The notes below the pieces were generated by a model, which was not told where the DNA came from, ran no database searches, and saw only the letters and a program-made list of their open reading frames with translations. 64,000 nucleotides of DNA from Cladobotryum mycophilum (lineage: Eukaryota; Ascomycota; Sordariomycetes; Hypocreales; Hypocreaceae): positions 3,906,001 to 3,970,000 of the forward strand of contig CM071589.1 of assembly GCA_036429605.1 (NCBI GenBank), given 5' to 3'. A program made the translations under genes and the position numbers. The stretch's first letter is position 1; the number at the start of each line of letters is the position of its first letter. This document shows, piece by piece, positions 42,899 through 54,966 of this stretch.

Positions 42899-44385
42899 AT
42901 GGTATTTCTTTTGTGTCATGAGGTGAGAAAAGGCAGAAAGACGGTGGGATGGCGCCCGGCACAATTGTACATAAATGTGGAGTTACAGAATGCAGTCTAT
43001 TTTTGCTTCTCAAATCACTTCACCCTAACTTGTGATGGTGCGGTAAAGGGAGACACGTTTAAAAGACCCTTGCCAGTCCCGGGTGATCTTATTGAAGCTA
43101 TATCATTAGAGCTCTTGAGATTCTGCTCATCAACATAAATCTAGAACAGTCTTTGAAGAGTACGTATGCGGGTACTATTTCCATGAGGTCTTGAGTCCCC
43201 CTTTTAGCTTGCTTCTTGATTTCTCTGCCACTCATTTCTATTTTGATCTCCCCACTTGTTATCCGGGGATACATCCTCCGGTCTGTTCCATTGCACCATT
43301 TATCCATATCATTCTTTCCAATAGAATTAGAGGACTGAGATATTAGACGAAACAAGAGAAATCGGGACAAGTATGAGAGATTGAGAAAACCGACGGAAAT
43401 GAAGAGAAACGAACAATGTCGACAGTCTACAAAGGTACATATAATCGCTCCTTATCCCGTGTCTCCCTATATCCCCATGTCTTGTAGAATATTCTGTCAA
43501 GACGACGCATATACCTCTCTTCGATCCGATTACTAGATAGACCATTGCCACCGTACCTGTATTCAGAAATCACTGCTTCTTCTCCCTTTCATATATGTGA
43601 GAGGGGAGGATGCTCCGGGCATAGTCTCCCAGATCCTAACATTATAGAGCAGACGCTTGCTGCGAATATTGTCAGGGGCCTATTCAACGTATCCTTGAGG
43701 CGGGATTGCTTTCATCACCATCACTACACGTTATCAGACGATCTAATTTGTAAAAAAAACAAATTTAAATAAATAAATAAAACTTTTAAAACTTTTTAAA
43801 AAAAAATTGAAAAATAATAAAAGAAATAATAAAAAATAGTAAAAAACAATAAAAAAATGCACGCACTAAATGCCTTCAATCACAAGATTGAGGACTTGAA
43901 TTCTCAGTGCCTTTTTATCCCATGTCACCCCAGCGCGAGAGTATCTAGACCACCGCTACCCGAGTTGCTGTATCATAATCTCCTAAGCGCAGATAAGACG
44001 GGTCTCGTCTGAGATCCAGGGGGGTCGATGTCACACTCTACAACAACAATACTAAAATATCTCTCTAGGTTTCTTCCAACTTCGATATATGAGTCAAAGC
44101 TACATCAATTAATATGGATCTCCCATTCTACAATTGTGCTTCTAGTTGATTTTTCAAAGGTGGCCCGTTTGCAGTACTGTAGAATGGTTTACGTAGTTTC
44201 ATTCTAATGCCCCATGACAAACAAGCCTTATAGTCAGATGTTGATCCTGCTACTTGATGTTATCACATTCAAAACGAAATAGCACGGCTAATACACAATC
44301 AACACCAAAAACTATCATGCTTGCAATGCTCTCATTTAAGTCTTCTTTTTTCTACTCATAACTTCATACAGAATAATCATACCCA
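42899..44385. other. Intergenic region with an A-rich tract
   Basis: About 1.5 kb. The stretch 43752-43857 is almost pure A/T. It is followed by a small stem-loop region (43862-43910) ending in T5. No gene is supported. Confidence 0.5.
43752..43857. repeat. A/T-only low-complexity tract
   Basis: About 105 bp nearly without G or C, with AAATAAAT and TAATAAAA units; much more A-rich than anything else in the window. Confidence 0.7.
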
Positions 44386-45711
44386 TTAACACTTCCAGAA
44401 CTTTGGCGCACCATCCGTGCTGGCGGTGGTCAAGAGGAACTCCATCAGGCCAGAAGCAACCTGGCGCATGGACTCGTGGTACTGCGTGTTCGTCGGGTAA
44501 AAGGGGCAGGACAGGCCACTGTCATCACCAAACTCGAGAGTCAGGCCCTGAATACGGTTGGCACCGCACTTGTGGCCGTAGTACAATCCCAGGCCATAGT
44601 CGGTGCTGGCTCCTGCGGTAGGATACAAGGCAGAGGCTTCTTCGGCCGTGTACCTGATGCTACCGGAGTTGCGCATAGACTTGACCATGCGGTTGGACAA
44701 GTTAATTTGAGCAGTGTAGTCGTCGGCGTCCATGTACTCCTTGTACTGGCTGTTGGTCGGGTCCCTGCCTACGTAGCCGCGCTTGTTGTCGTAAGCGGGG
44801 TTGGCAAAGTTCTGGTTCTTGTCCGTGGTCTGAGTGTTATCATCACCCCAGCTGAAGAGGACGTCACCACCGTATGAGTGCAAGTCGAGGAACCAGGAGA
44901 TGTTGGTGTACTGCTGCATAACCCACTGCATGTTCTGCACCTCGGGCTCGGAGGCGGGCGAAGTACCGTGGAAGACCTCGCTGTCGGGGTCATCAGAGGC
45001 GGCCCCGGAGCCATCAGAGTTCTGGTTAAAGTACTTTTTATAGTCCCACATGAAGTCGAAGTTGCGGTTCAAGTCGATTCCCACGCCAGAACTGCCGCTG
45101 GCACTCTTGGGGTTGCGGTTCTTGCGCCAGCAGGTGTTGCTTTGCTGATCGTAGTTGACGCCGTCCGGGTTGGTGAGGGGGATAAGAACGATGCCAGGCG
45201 AAAGCGCAGTCTTGACCTGGGCGTTGGTGTAAGATTGGTTGCCATACTTGACACCCTTTCCGTCTCTTGCGGCGGCCAGGAGATCGGAGATGAAGTAGAG
45301 GACGTGGTCGGGACCTCCTCGTTCACGAGCGTGAATACCGCTCTGGATGAAGGCGCGAGGCTCACCACCGATGATGGCACCGTGGGTTAATCTGCCCTCG
45401 TAGGTTTTGTATGGCGCATCGAAAAGCTTTACATTGCTAAAGGTGTTAGCAAGACCCTTGAGGCCGGAAGCGACCTCGTTGATGTTGAGGATGGATCCCA
45501 GGTTGCGATCTTGCGTGCCCAAACCCTGGGGAACAGTAGCACCGTCATTGAAACGGTCACCTTTGCCGATGGGGAATCCATTATCGGCAGCAGCGTTGGG
45601 GACAGCGACGGATCTGCGGACATAGCCGGCCTCGCGCTCATGAGGGAGCAGACAGGCGTGAGTTGTTGTTGTGAGGCCCAAGGCCAGAGGAAGGGCGGTT
45701 GAGAGCTTCAT
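44386..45711 (-). CDS. Secreted zinc carboxypeptidase, peptidase family M14
   Basis: A single exon encodes 441 aa. The signal peptide is MKLSTALPLALGLTTTTHA. A short propeptide-like region follows, then the M14 catalytic domain. Zinc ligands are seen as His127 and Glu130 in GIHARE and His278 in LDLHSYGG. The catalytic Glu393 is in TLEFGDD, and the substrate-binding NRNF motif is at about 215-218. It removes C-terminal residues from peptides outside the cell. Length fits a carboxypeptidase A/B-type enzyme with a short prodomain. An in-frame ATG at 45822 would add a Ser/Phe/Leu-rich stretch that I judge to be leader. No CoA, GPI or retention signal is seen. Confidence 0.92.
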   Translation of the reverse strand: MKLSTALPLALGLTTTTHACLLPHEREAGYVRRSVAVPNAAADNGFPIGKGDRFNDGATVPQGLGTQDRNLGSILNINEVASGLKGLANTFSNVKLFDAPYKTYEGRLTHGAIIGGEPRAFIQSGIHARERGGPDHVLYFISDLLAAARDGKGVKYGNQSYTNAQVKTALSPGIVLIPLTNPDGVNYDQQSNTCWRKNRNPKSASGSSGVGIDLNRNFDFMWDYKKYFNQNSDGSGAASDDPDSEVFHGTSPASEPEVQNMQWVMQQYTNISWFLDLHSYGGDVLFSWGDDNTQTTDKNQNFANPAYDNKRGYVGRDPTNSQYKEYMDADDYTAQINLSNRMVKSMRNSGSIRYTAEEASALYPTAGASTDYGLGLYYGHKCGANRIQGLTLEFGDDSGLSCPFYPTNTQYHESMRQVASGLMEFLLTTASTDGAPKFWKC

Positions 45712-48263
45712 GACTGTATTATGGATGCAAAGCAAAGCAAAGCAAGAAAGAGAAAGAGAAAGAGAGAAGAAAAAAATGCTTGAGGCGGTGTCTAGCAACC
45801 TGAATGAGAGCGAGGGCCTCACCTTGGGTTATATGTATACTTACCTATGTGGGCTATGGGTAGATGATAAAGGTAGGCCTATGGAGTAGATTACGAAGGA
45901 TCCGAGGCCCGGTCCACGCCCAAGTTTACCTATCGTCGCTGTCCTACATGGGGAAGGTAACTATTCTAGGTAACTCAGGCGGTGCCCGATAGCAAGATGC
46001 AATTAACGGATGGTTATTGCCTATTACGTACCTACCGCGTTGGAGATGTGCTCCGTAGGTAGTCCGTACAGCCACCCTCACGGAGAAGGAGAAGGACAAG
46101 GAAAGGGAACCTTGGTCGGGATTTGATTCCCCAGGTAAGAAAGTGGGCGAGGGGTGCGTGCAGGTATTACACGGGCCCCATAGTGAGACAAGTAATGCCA
46201 GGCAACTAACTAATGGGGTTAGAATGAATGGCAGAAGAGATGCAGTAGTAGTAGTATTTGTAGGTAGAGGCATCTATTTGGAGGTCCTACAAGTAGGTAG
46301 GTACTGGGTTCATTATCATTGGGTACCTTTCATCGACCAATTTGGCAGTACATGGACATTGGCTTGTGCTTAGGTAGGTAGGTATTTATTATCAATGCAA
46401 GGGCTTTTTGTTGTTGACAAACATGCTCGTGTTGAGGGGGAGGCAAGGAGGAGGGGAGGGGAAGGGAAGGGAGGGAACTTTTGTCCAACCTCCATCTCGG
46501 CAGTTGGGAGGAGGAGAAAGATGGAGGATCTGTCTAGATGCTTGTGAAATGTCAAAAGTGAACAATCACATTGTCAGGGGGAGAACGATGAACAAGAAAA
46601 GGATTCAAATCCCTAAATAAAAACAAAAAAAGAGTGATGACTACTAACCTGGTTATTGCGCTACAAGTACTTGTACCTGTCAAACCGGAGAATTCACACC
46701 ACTACTCTCCAGGGCAAGCAGGGCTAATAGCTGAGGTGATCGATTTCACCAGCGGCTCCACTTCCGGTAAGCCAATCAACTTACGCGGCAGATATCCTCC
46801 CCCTTCCATCCTTTCGGCATTGCATTCAGTGGGAGATGATAAGATCCGATGTCACTTTCTGATGCGTGAGATAAGATTTCAGAAAAGGATTTCCGAGGCC
46901 TGAGATTATGACTTTTGTCGTCGACTTCATCATGAGAGTATGTATCATACCCAGTAGGTAGTCATAGGAGACAATGCTGCATCACCACCACATCCATTTT
47001 TCCAGCTGATGCAGATTCTCTCTCCTCCCCTGCTGAGCCGTCATAACCGAGCGCGGCGCCTCAACGCATCTTAAATGGATGGATGCTTTCCTTCCTTTTC
47101 TCGTAACTGCGCCAAGGCGGAAAAGACGATCCAGCCAAGGATGAAGCCCATGGATGGTAGAAATTGTACAAGTACATACTTGCTTGTAAGCAAAAGGCCC
47201 ATGCTTTATAAAGGGACATGATGACCATTGAATGCTTTTTCTTTTTTCCCTTTCCCTTTCCCTTTCTCTCCTTCGTTATCGCACTCGGTGCGAGAAACCT
47301 GGGAATAGTGCCAAGTTCTTTTCTTCTGTTTGCACATGCTTGTATGCTTGTATGTTTGTATGGATACATCTACCTACAGTCAGGCCCTGCACGAGCATCC
47401 GTGCATAGGTAGGGAACACGCAACGGACGGCAGCGCCCTACAGACCTAACTGTTAGCGGCAGCATGTAACTGGAAGCTTGCCCGAAGATAATTAATAGCC
47501 CAACACCTCAGCTAACCGTCATTCCGCCCGGGCGTCTCTTGAGGGGGATCCGGCAATTGGCCAGATGAATTCAGCCATGATGCAGCTTTTTCAATATTCC
47601 ATTGAGTGGATGGGATTGAATCTCTTACAAGAGGTAATTACTTGGTATCTGTACTTTGAAGTGAATTTAGAAAGATTCAAGTTATTTGTGCAGTGTGTGC
47701 ATCTCCTTCCACTTAGGTTCTCTGATACTCAGAGCTACTAACCTCGCTGGTATCCTTGCTTAGGTAATTTAGCAATCTTGACACCATTCCAACTATTCAT
47801 CAACATGAAAACCGGATATCACCCATCTTCCAGTGATAAGGCCCGCCATCGAGCAATGACAAGGATATTATCAAAGGAATCCTCCCGATTTGACAATGTT
47901 ACTACTACCTCATCATGCTGCCCTGTGCTCCAGAGTGTGGGCGAGATGGCCCAGGCGTCTTCGTTAGGCGCTGTTGGTTGTGACAACTTCGCATACATGT
48001 TTGCCAAGTTGGTAGCTACCCGCAGGTTGCAAGGTATGTGGCCAACAGTGTGAAAAGATTGCAAAACTATAACCCAACAGCAATCTGTAGTTGCAACTTC
48101 AACCTTTCTCCAATATCGTAAACGAGGCTCGCCGTAAATAGAGAAGAAACCGGATCTCACCCGACCCTCATCAAAGTATTGGCACTTGAACACTTACTCT
48201 CAATAGCAAGAACCAGACGAGATCAAAAATTCAACTCTGCTCCTTTTCAGCCTGGCAATATCC
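45712..48263. other. Long intergenic region, no gene supported
   Basis: About 2.5 kb with TAGGTAGGTA motifs (near 46290 and 46373), a G/A-rich stretch at 46436-46480, and a CTTTCCC-type pyrimidine tract near 47240-47265. Open frames here lack motifs. Confidence 0.5.
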
Positions 48264-50039
48264 ATGATCATCATGGTGGTAGTCATTAAAACTTGGGGCC
48301 GGATGAAACATCGCACCTGCTACCACCCACAACTGAACCGAATGAAAGCATAACCAACAGATCAGAGTCTTCCCTCCATAATCCAATCATATGTGCCTTC
48401 TTATTTATTCTTCTCATCGTCCTCCTCGAGTCAGGCAGCGCGCTACAGACCGTTCCGTTGAATCAAGTACTCGAAAACATCATCTGCCACCGCTTGTACC
48501 CTGGTTCTGTCTTTGGTGGTACAAAATGCAGAGATAGTGAGGCATTTCAGACGGAATTGGCTCTTCTTCGTGGCTGGCAGAACACTCTTGATCTTATCCC
48601 AGGCCTTCTCACGGCTATCTCTTATGGATTCATAGCAGATAAATAGGGACGCAAATTCGTTCTCAGCCTGTGTGTCACGGGACTGACTTTGACTTCATGC
48701 TCCTACGCAATTGTTTGTAAGTCCAACACTCGTCTCTGCCGCATTCGCCCTCTCATGTGGTGTCATATCACTCACAAAATACAACAAGGCCGGTGGCCCG
48801 ACATATTTCCTCTTCGACTCACATGGTTGTCTTCTTCGTTCAGCTTAATTGGAGGGGGTCTTAGTGTCTTCAGCTCGCTTCTCTTCTCAATATTGTCCGA
48901 CCTTGTGCCTGATGCTTATTGGTAAAGACAATCCTATTATTGTGTGGATTCTTTCATTCTGGCTGACTCTGTTCTGGCAAGATCTACGGCCTTCTTCGTT
49001 CTTGGTGCTGCTACTCTGGGTTCTGAGGCATTCATCAGCCCCATAGCTTCTATCCTCATGCGTCAAAACCTCTGGCTCCGCATCTACCTCGGCTTCGGTT
49101 TATATATCCCAGGCATTCTGCTTACATTGTATCTTCCAGAGACCTTAAACCTCGAGGGCTTGTCAGATCAACAGCAGTCAAATATGATAGGAGAAACTAC
49201 AGCAGAAGAGGGACGGCAGTATCGCATTAGTGTATGGTCCCACGTACAGCAAAGTATACGCAAGCTTCAGACGGCTACTATGTTCTTTATTCGGGGGAAT
49301 TGGCATGTTGTTCTGTTACTTCTCACCCTTCTTACCACGACGCTCGGGAAGATGGCTCAAGAGATGTTGCTTCAATTTATTAGAAAGAGGTTTGGCTGGT
49401 CATGGTCCAAGGTGAGTAAACAAGATATTCATTGCCATCCCATTCAAGCCACTAAAGACAATTCCGCTCACTCATGTCAATCCACCAGACCGGGTACTTG
49501 GTTTCCCTCAAAGCCATCTTAGCACTCACTCTCTTCGCCTGTATTCTTCCTGCTGTCAACTATGCTCTCACCAAGGTATTGTCAATGCAGCCTCAGCGGA
49601 AAGATCTTTTCGTTGCACGGATAAGCTGTGTGCTGCTGGTGGTAGGCAATCTCGCCATTGGCTTCCCCACCACAGAGGCGTTCATGCTATTAGGTATGTC
49701 GATGGATCGGGACGTTCTTGTTTTCTCTTATACCATCTTGTTCTTTCCTACTGAGAGATAAACTCTAGGTGTTTTTTCATTTGCTGCACGGGCTCTGCTT
49801 ACAACCTTGTCCTCCGCAGCTTACTTGCCCAACTTGTGGAACCGCACCACCGAGGCACATTATTCACATCTGTAGCCATGCTTGAGAACGTCGGTGCGAT
49901 TGTCGCCGGACCCCTGTTGGCTGCTTGTTTCCGAGCCGATCTGCATTTGAACGGTATCTGGACGAGCTTACCCTTTATGTTGGCCGCAGTGCTTTGTGTC
50001 CTGAGCTTGGGCATCTTGTACAGTGTCCGGATTTCCTAG
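48264..50039 (+). pseudogene. MFS transporter pseudogene
   Basis: Recognisable MFS protein: a hydrophobic first segment, then the motif-A region reading ADK-stop-GRKF (TAG at 48644-48646, where Tyr is usual). The middle is HIFPLR-like (IFPLRLTWLSSSFSLIGGG), then STAFFVLGAATLGSEAFISPIASILM, LPETL, and the C-terminal LVEPHHRGTLFTSVAMLENVGAIVAGPLLAACF. The start is also out of frame: an ATG at 48264 or 48273 connects only if a G4 run (48295-48298) gains a base. The last exon is one T short (T6, 49772-49777). One splice join after DAY would make a stop. The frame breaks could be base-call errors, but the internal TAG is a substitution. I call it a pseudogene with reserve. Substrate unknown. Confidence 0.65.
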
Positions 50040-50738
50040 ATGGAGGAATGATCAAATAGATTGAGATGTATGTGTTTGAGTTGCTACATTGTAATGGGAC
50101 CGCAATGTGAGACGACTATCTATAGTGTAAGATGAATACAATCATGTCATTAGATTACACATGCTTTGATGGGTATTGAATGAAGCATTTGGTTCTTCCG
50201 TTTCTTTCTCTCCCCTACGTTTCTACATCGTTTCGTCTCCAGCTTCACCGGGTTTTGCCGTCTACATTTTCATCTATCCAGAATGCAATTCAACAGTAGC
50301 TACTAATTCTAATACGCCCTACTATTTGTTTGAATATACTTATAATAATATATTGCGTATGAGTGAAGCTCAGCTCATTCCAGGGTTACAGGGTAGCTAT
50401 TATTGCTATCAGCCAATTCCACCAACCAATCGCACCACGACCAACTCTGGCTGATTCAGCGCAATTGAATATTGGTTCAAGCCCATCACGTGATTGTCCC
50501 GCCCCAATTCCAGAACTCCAGCTTCGAAACCTCCAGTCGCTCCCGTCCCGGAAAAGCAGTCTCAGCGAGAAATTTATCATCATCGTCCCTCTCTCCGAGA
50601 AAAACCGCCACATCCCAGCTTCCCTCCCCCCTTCCTTTCCTCCTCTCCCTTTTTCTCACTGGGTTTCTCAATCGATCATATACTCCTCCCTCCCTTCAAT
50701 TGAATTGCCCCCCAAAAAATCCAATACTACAACGAACA
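50040..50738. other. Intergenic region upstream of the acyl carrier protein gene
   Basis: About 700 bp; C/T-rich from about 50570 on, as in promoters of expressed fungal genes. No gene seen. Confidence 0.5.
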
Positions 50739-51608
50739 ATGTTCCGCACTACCGCCCTCCGCTCGGCCGTCCGCGCCGCCGCTGTTGTTCGACCCGCTGT
50801 CCAGAGATCGATGCTCGTCGCTGCTCCCCGCGCCGCTGCCCCTCTGGCGCCCCGTGTCCAGAGCCTCGTCGGCGTGCGATTCTACGGCGCCAGCGCTGGT
50901 CTGCAGAAGGAGGAGGTTGAGGGTCGCATCATCAACTTGCTGCAGGGCTTTGACAAGGTAGGAACAACCTTTTTTTGATATTCTGAATTTGTGTTGTTGT
51001 TTCCTTTTGGTGTATGGGTCTGGGTCCAAAAACAAAGAAATAGGCAATGGTGTCATTGGAGAAGAGAGCGTTGGGGAAACCGTGAAATATATGATTGGAT
51101 ACTCTTCATGCAAAAGTTGGTGGGGGTTTGCATAAGAAGCTTTGTCTGAATATTGCGCTGCTGCTGCTCCCCCCACCTTTTGTCGCAAAGACCACAGCAA
51201 AATGGTATATCAATGATCTCTCGGCTAACATATTTATCTCTTGCAGGTCAACGACGTTGCCAACGTATGTTAAAAAAACCCCCAAGTGATGACTGCCTTT
51301 GCGCAAGAGAATCATCCTCCTAACCTCCCTTCTCCCCTCGCAGATCAAGGCCGTCGCACACTTCGCCAACGACCTTGGCCTCGACAGTCTCGACACCGTT
51401 GAGGTCGTCATGGCTATCGAGGAGGAGTTCAGCATCGAAATCCCCGACAAGGACGCCGACACCATCCACTCTGGTATGAACAATCAAACCTTTTCCCCCT
51501 CCTCGATTTTGCTACTCCAATCGCAAATATACCAGGATTGGCGCTAACACCAAAGACACAGTTGACAAGGCCGTCGAGTACATCCTCAACCAGCCCGATG
51601 CTCACTAA
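50739..51608 (+). CDS. Mitochondrial acyl carrier protein (complex I NDUFAB1 subunit)
   Basis: Exons 50739-50957, 51247-51264 (18 nt), 51344-51473 and 51562-51608 give 137 aa. The first ~50 residues are an Arg/Ala-rich mitochondrial presequence with no acidic residue. The ACP domain has the phosphopantetheine site LGLDSLDTVEVVMAIEEEF, where Ser is the attachment residue, then IEIPDKDADTIHSVDKAVEYI. The protein carries acyl chains for mitochondrial fatty-acid and lipoate synthesis, helps Fe-S assembly, and is a complex I subunit bound by LYR proteins. Its tiny second exon encodes VNDVAN. Confidence 0.95.
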
Positions 51609-53147
51609 ATCACATCCCACTCGCATTCCTCCGGATACGCTAGACCATCTCCGTTTGCACGAATGACGCCCAATATAAAGACTATACGACGATCCACATG
51701 CACGACACGGAATCTTACGACTAGGGGGAAGGTGGGGTAAAAATGTTTGGGATCATTTCAGAACCACCACGGGCGCAGATGGCGACTTCGACTGGTGGAA
51801 AAGAAAGATGGATAGGGGAAGAGGCGGGTAGTTCACTTTATAACGTCAATGTGTCTACAGGGTCTAGTGTTCCGGGTGAAGAGAGGGAGAGAGGAGAGGC
51901 GAAAGGAGAAGCGAAAAGACGGCTAGACTTTGGGAAGGGGTGCCAAAAGGACGGGATGTGAAAGGCATGTATGGGAGATGCTGCCAACAAATCTGTTGAT
52001 TGGAGTTCTCCCTTGTACTAGTGTATAGAACCATTTTACTCTCCACGCTCCATGTTTGTGTCTGTGTGTGTGCACTTGCTTGCATGGACATATGAAAACG
52101 TATATATGAGGGACTTGTTTTGGCCGCAAGTCATCGCATGTATGACATGCATATGTATATCAATTCTCAAAAAAAAAAAACGCCTCGCAATTGTTCTAAT
52201 AAACAAGAATGAACCTCCCATGATTTGTCTTTCTCTACAAAAAAAGAACACGACATTTGTCATTATCATCATTATGCCCCCTTCCGGTATTTCTAAGAAC
52301 AGCGTAGAGACGAAGGAATGTTTGTATGTGCAACTCTCGGGACTTCTCTGACCTAGAAACATAGCCAGCAAGAACCTCGTATCCATTTGTCGATTGAACC
52401 AAAATTTTGAAGCAAATTCAAAGGGAGCACTACTATTCACCCCCTCACTCCTTAGAAATATCCCTAGATTTCACACCAAACTATCTTGTAAAACCAAACC
52501 CAAACCCAAAAGAGAGAAAAAAGTACAGACTCGAGAAAAAACATGATGGCCGTCCTTAGGTCCATGTTTCCGTTTTTTTTCCTTTTCTTTTTGCCATGTC
52601 TTCCGTTAGGAAACATCAGACCTAATTCCGCTAGAGTATGTTGAAACCAAACAATTTGAACTTTGGATAAGAAAAATGACCAGTGGTCTTGTAGATGGTC
52701 CTCGATAGGACTTTGATGTCGTGGAAAATAACAAAGTAAAACAACAAAAACATGAAAAGAAGAGAAGAAGAAGAATGAAAACTCCAACCTATATATCCAA
52801 TGCCCCTTTCCAGAATCCCCGGTTATGATTGACGCCAGATGTTTTTCCAGTTTTTGTTTTGTCAGAAAATGGCCACCAGTAATGCGAGATGAGAAGAAAA
52901 GGACGCAGGCATGTCGGACGTTCTGTCAGAGATATTAAAAAAATCCGCTGCCAAGATGCATCTGTATTCGCGCTGCTGCCGTGATCGTAGATCATCAGTT
53001 CCTTGATGCGAAGACCCCGTTGTCTGTCGCCAATAATTTTGGGGTATCATATCTAAAAGAAATTGCACAATTTTTGCTGCCGTTGACACGATGTCTGTCA
53101 TCGCCCGCTGACGGGCACAGCATCTCTCCCCTCTTTGGAGCCATTGG
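51609..53147. other. Intergenic region, no gene seen
   Basis: About 1.5 kb between the convergent ACP and CCCH genes; contains A-rich runs (near 52170 and 52240) and short motif-free frames. Confidence 0.5.
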
Positions 53148-54966
53148 TCACGCCTTTGCTAGCCACGGCTCCGGCATAGCTGAATCCCCCAGCGTCAATC
53201 CGGCGGATGCTCGCTTGCGGATTCTCGACACCGAAGAGTCATCTTCCTCCTCCATACTGAATACAAAGGCTGGGTCTTCCTCATCAATGGGCGTGGTGAA
53301 GCGGCCAGTCACTGAAGAGCTGATGCTGCCACTGGAGACATGGCGCTCCATTGCGCGGTCCTTCCCAATTGGCCCAATGCCATTGCTTGATGTACGGTTG
53401 GTAGTAGGATGTAGCAAGGGGCTCGAGTTTCCGAATGTATCATCAAGGCGGCTGCGCTGGAGCTGTTGTGATAGGGCAGACATAGCATCGCTTCCGGTTC
53501 GGACGGTAGACGGTCTGTGCAAGCCATTGGAGCCGCGGAATTCACCGTTGGCTTCTTGAGCGAGAATCGAGTTTCGAAGTGGACTACCAACGTGACCGAA
53601 AACGGAGCCTGCAGCGCTTCGTGCCGCTCGGCTCATCTCCTCCTCTTCCTTCTGTCGTTGGAAAAGGGGCCCCCATCGGCTCGGGCTCGTGCCAATGGGG
53701 CTTCCATATTTGGTCATGCCGTCGATGCTAATATCAGGCTGCTCGGCCCGCATCGATCCTCGTCGGGCCTTCTCCAGCGGAGTCAACAACTCTTGTAGGT
53801 CGCCGGGTACAAGGTTCTCGGGGACATTGTCGTCATCAAATGCAAACTCGGGATCCCAATCGCGGTCGACTGCGTTTTTGGGCACGCTGGCACTGAGCAA
53901 TCTTGGCTTGGTGTATCGGGAGGAGTGCATAGCTCGCTTCCCAAAGTACTCGTCGCCATTGAAATGATGCGAGCTAGGGGGCTGCCGGCGGTGGGGGTCG
54001 CAAGATGCTCCGAAGAGCCGAATGCAGAAGTGTGAAGCAGCTTTAGGGTCTCGGATGTGCGGGAGTCCTTGATGCTGCTAAGGGATGGAGAAGGAGATTC
54101 CAGGCCGAACTTGGACGGGACGGACGAAGGCCATGGGGCGGCGGGGTAACGAGCAGCGTTTGAGATGCCATTGGAATCGAACGAGGCCGGTAGCGGAGCG
54201 TCGAGAACAGATAAGCCCTTGCCACCATTGGCTGGGGACAGTCCAAATCCGAGGCGGGTAGAGTCTTCCTCACGGGGCGACCCATAATTGGAGTTGGGGT
54301 GAGAGTATGGTGTATCAATCGTCGGCAGACCGTTATCGAGGCTCGGCTGTCGGCCTAGGTGATGGTTATTCTCGTCGTAGGGATAAGCAGACTGATCGGT
54401 GCGATAGAGGGATGAGGTGAGAGCGCTGGCGGTGGTCGAGTTGGTGGACCCATGGCTGGTCGCAGAACGGCTGGCCAGATTGATGGGCGTTGGACCAATC
54501 GTGACGCCATTCTTGCCGTAGTTGATTCGACGACCGTCGGGCAGGACATGGATGTTGGCGCACTTGGGACCAAATTTGCAGTTGCCCTGTATATTGGGGA
54601 ACCCATGTCAGTCACACACACACTTTTCCAGTAACGGTAACAGAATGGAAGAGACGCTGCCGGAGAAGCAAAGCAGTAAGACGAAGCGCAGGCAATTGTG
54701 GATAGCTTGTGTGAAAGTCGGTAATGACAATGGCAATGGCGGATGCTGTGCGTGGTTTGTCACGCATCCCCAATCCCCATCCCCATCCCATCCCATCCCC
54801 ATCCTGGCGGGAAAAAAGATAAGCAGTAACGCACCTTGGCAAAGTACTTGCAAATATTCTCAGCGGCGGCACCCAGGTCGTGGCTAAATGGACAGGCATT
54901 GCCCGCCTGGCAAGTGCCCTGGCGATAAAATTTGCACGGAACGTGCGAGGTATCTATGGAAGGCAT
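53148..54966 (-). pseudogene. Double CCCH zinc-finger protein (Lee1-like); one frame break (probable sequence error)
   Basis: Exon 1 (54966-54835) and exon 2 (from 54586) are joined by a normal intron. Two zinc fingers of C-x7-C-x5-C-x3-H type lie at residues about 11-29 and 39-57 (CKFYRQGTCQAGNACPFSH; CKYFAKGNCKFGPKCANIH), the second split by the intron. The rest is a Ser/Pro-rich disordered region with IGPTPINL, FNGDEYFGKRA, DWDPEFAFDDD, LQELLTPLEKARRGS and EEDPAFVFSMEEED. The frame breaks at a G5 run (53977-53981). One added base joins AGSP to PSSHHFNGDEYFG and gives 523 aa. Such proteins bind RNA, probably regulating mRNA. An upstream first exon cannot be excluded. Confidence 0.8.

Noticed and set aside
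43862..43912. tRNA-like stem-loop
   Set aside because: The anticodon-like hairpin has a 4- or 6-nt loop instead of 7, there is no D-arm, and the T-arm is weak. Not called as a tRNA.
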